Under the pieces are notes generated by a model that was given only the letters and a program-made list of their open reading frames with translations, did no database searches and was not told where the DNA came from. 47,290 nucleotides of DNA. Origin: Candidatus Zhuqueibacterota bacterium. GTDB taxonomy: Bacteria > Zhuqueibacterota > Zhuqueibacteria > Residuimicrobiales > Oceaniaggregativiventaceae. The stretch covers positions 1 through 47,290 of the forward strand of contig JAFGJN010000012.1 of NCBI GenBank assembly GCA_016929055.1. Reading direction: 5' to 3'. Shown here one piece after another: positions 46,043 to 47,290 of the stretch. Position 1 is the stretch's first letter. Every line of letters begins with the position of its first letter. The position numbers and the translations under genes were made by a program.

Positions 46043-46813
46043 TCAAAATTTGCGATCGCCGCCCAGAATTCCGCCGAGGATATCGCCGCCCAATCCGGCC
46101 ACGCCTTTGCTTTCGCCGCGCGACATGCGCGAAGCGGCGATGATGCGGTCAGCCAGACGCGAAAAAGGCAAGCTCTGCAGATAGACCTGACCCGGACCGG
46201 TCAGATCGGCGAGAAAGATCCCCTCGCCACCGAAAAGGGCGTTTTTGAATCCGCCAACAAACTGGATCGTGTAATCGACAGACTCGGGAAAAGCCACCAG
46301 ACAGCCGGTGTCAACGCGAAGTTTTTCGCCCGCCTGCAAAGTTCGGGGAATGATGGTTCCGCCGGCATGGACAAACGCCAGACCGTCCCCTTCCAGACGC
46401 TGCAGAATAAACCCTTCACCGCCGAACAACCCGGCACCCATCTTTTTGGTAAAAGCCACCTCGATTTCGATTCCACGGGCTGCGCAGAGAAAGGCGTCTT
46501 TTTGGCACAAAAAGCGACCACCGAGAGCGGTGAGATCCAGCGGAATGATCTTGCCCGGATAGGGCGCGCCAAAAGCGACATGGGTCTTGGTGCGCCCGCT
46601 GTTGAGAAAACTGGTGATAAAGAAACTCTCGCCGGTGATCATGCGCTTGAGTCCGGTAAAAATTCCCCCCTCGGTTCCGGTTTGCATCTGCACACCGGTT
46701 TCCATAAACATCATGGCGCCCGCTTCGGCGCGCACCGCTTCACCCGGGTCGAGTTCGATTTCGACGATCTGCATGTCGTCGCCATAGATTTTGTAATCGA
46801 GTTGATCGGCCAT
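46043..46813 (-). CDS. AIM24/TIGR00266 family protein
   Basis: 256 residues with a double beta-barrel, tryptophan RNA-binding-attenuator-like fold in the family. Recognised by AEAGAMMFMETGVQMQT, LKRMITGESFFITSF, VHAGGTIIPRTL and GGEGIFLADLTGPGQVYLQS. The C-terminus is glycine-rich (GLGGDILGGILGGDRKF). Bacterial members are of unknown function; the mitochondrial relative Aim24 organises cristae. AGGAGA lies 6 bases before the ATG, and the gene follows the FGGY kinase by 24 bases on the same strand, perhaps as one transcript. Confidence 0.92.
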   Translation of the reverse strand: MADQLDYKIYGDDMQIVEIELDPGEAVRAEAGAMMFMETGVQMQTGTEGGIFTGLKRMITGESFFITSFLNSGRTKTHVAFGAPYPGKIIPLDLTALGGRFLCQKDAFLCAARGIEIEVAFTKKMGAGLFGGEGFILQRLEGDGLAFVHAGGTIIPRTLQAGEKLRVDTGCLVAFPESVDYTIQFVGGFKNALFGGEGIFLADLTGPGQVYLQSLPFSRLADRIIAASRMSRGESKGVAGLGGDILGGILGGDRKF

Positions 46814-46837
46814 CCTTTTCTCCTGAAAAGTAGTGGG

Positions 46838-47290
46838 TTAGTTTTCGTTTTCATACAATGCAGCCCGCAGAGCAAACGGATCCGCGCCAATTTTGCCGCG
46901 CACCCGTGCGCTGAGGGCCGAGAACAAGGCTTTCAGTTTATCGTTGACCGAGCGATACTCTGGCCGGGGTTCACAGCGCCGCGCCTCGTCCAGCATCACA
47001 AACGGCCGCACCAGCTCTTTGAGATTCAAACCGGAATCGACCGCCTTTTGGTGCACCCAGGCAGCATGCAGAGCGGCTCCCAGCGCTGCGCCTTCGCCTT
47101 CCACCGGCACCGCAGCGCAATCGAAAATGTCGGCGATGGTCTGCACCCAGACGCGCGATTTGGCCAGCCCACCGGTCAGGCGAATCTCGTCGCTTTGTAC
47201 CGGCATGCGACGAAAACCGTCGTAGAGATTGAGCACATGGCCTTCCAACACCGCCCGGCACAGCGCCGCAGGTTCGAATTCCTGCAGATC
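46838..47290 (-). CDS. FGGY-family carbohydrate kinase (C-terminal part)
   Basis: The gene runs off the right edge; 150 C-terminal residues are present. The FGGY C-terminal ATPase lobe is seen in EIRLTGGLAKSRVWVQTIAD, then FDCAAVPVEGEGAALGAALH. This matches xylulokinase/gluconokinase-type sugar kinases; the sugar cannot be decided from this part. The frame continues without a start up to the window edge. Confidence 0.88.
   Translation of the reverse strand, partial: DLQEFEPAALCRAVLEGHVLNLYDGFRRMPVQSDEIRLTGGLAKSRVWVQTIADIFDCAAVPVEGEGAALGAALHAAWVHQKAVDSGLNLKELVRPFVMLDEARRCEPRPEYRSVNDKLKALFSALSARVRGKIGADPFALRAALYENEN

Overview
The window reads as a chromosomal segment of a Gram-negative bacterium from the FCB side of the tree (Calditrichota/KSB1-like or a neighbouring candidate phylum). 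The clues are a secreted protein ending in a YPNPFNP-type C-terminal sorting domain (type IX secretion style), TonB-dependent receptors with an N-terminal carboxypeptidase-like repeat, a secreted tricorn-type protease, AmrS, a saccharopine-route lysine pair, and a PurL with fused PurS domains. The phylum is an inference from gene content, not from a marker tree. Most of the window is ordinary housekeeping DNA; no phage, insertion sequence or CRISPR array was seen.

Layout. 1-9 kb (all minus strand): the start of a Tat-exported DUF362 protein; a TPR protein; tRNA-Leu(GAG); the block fba-gapA-tpiA-secG; comF and an outer-membrane barrel; a PfpI-ferritin fusion overlapping a UVR-motif protein. 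9.2-12.9 kb: purQ and a long purL. 13-20.2 kb (minus): a probable corrinoid-uptake locus. It holds an ECF S component behind a near-consensus promoter, a plug-bearing outer-membrane protein, a cobalamin riboswitch, a BtuB-like receptor, and a sorting-domain protein whose beta-propeller suggests a BtuG-like B12 catcher. 20.3-25 kb: a small SH3-like protein with its own strong promoter, amrS, ferritin, and a rhodanese-MauE-rlmN operon. 25-28.3 kb: a decayed gene, then lysine-ketoglutarate reductase and saccharopine dehydrogenase. 28.5-36.5 kb (plus): SNF2 helicase, thiL with no normal start codon, tricorn protease, membrane protein. 36.7-37.5 kb: a frameshifted glycoside-hydrolase relic. 37.7-47.3 kb: a large TonB receptor, CoA-disulfide reductase with rhodanese, htpG, RNase HIII, an AIM24 protein, and the end of an FGGY sugar kinase.

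Most interesting: (1) the B12 locus, where a propeller, a VFEN-type jelly-roll-like domain and a type IX sorting domain sit in one polypeptide next to a riboswitch-controlled receptor; (2) a DJ-1/PfpI-ferritin fusion; (3) a recurring GTGTCC-N7-GGACAC palindrome at three intergenic places; (4) a tandem TTAACA-N5-TTAACA site upstream of the large TonB receptor; (5) thiL lacking ATG/GTG/TTG. All database-level claims are from memory of families; no search was run.
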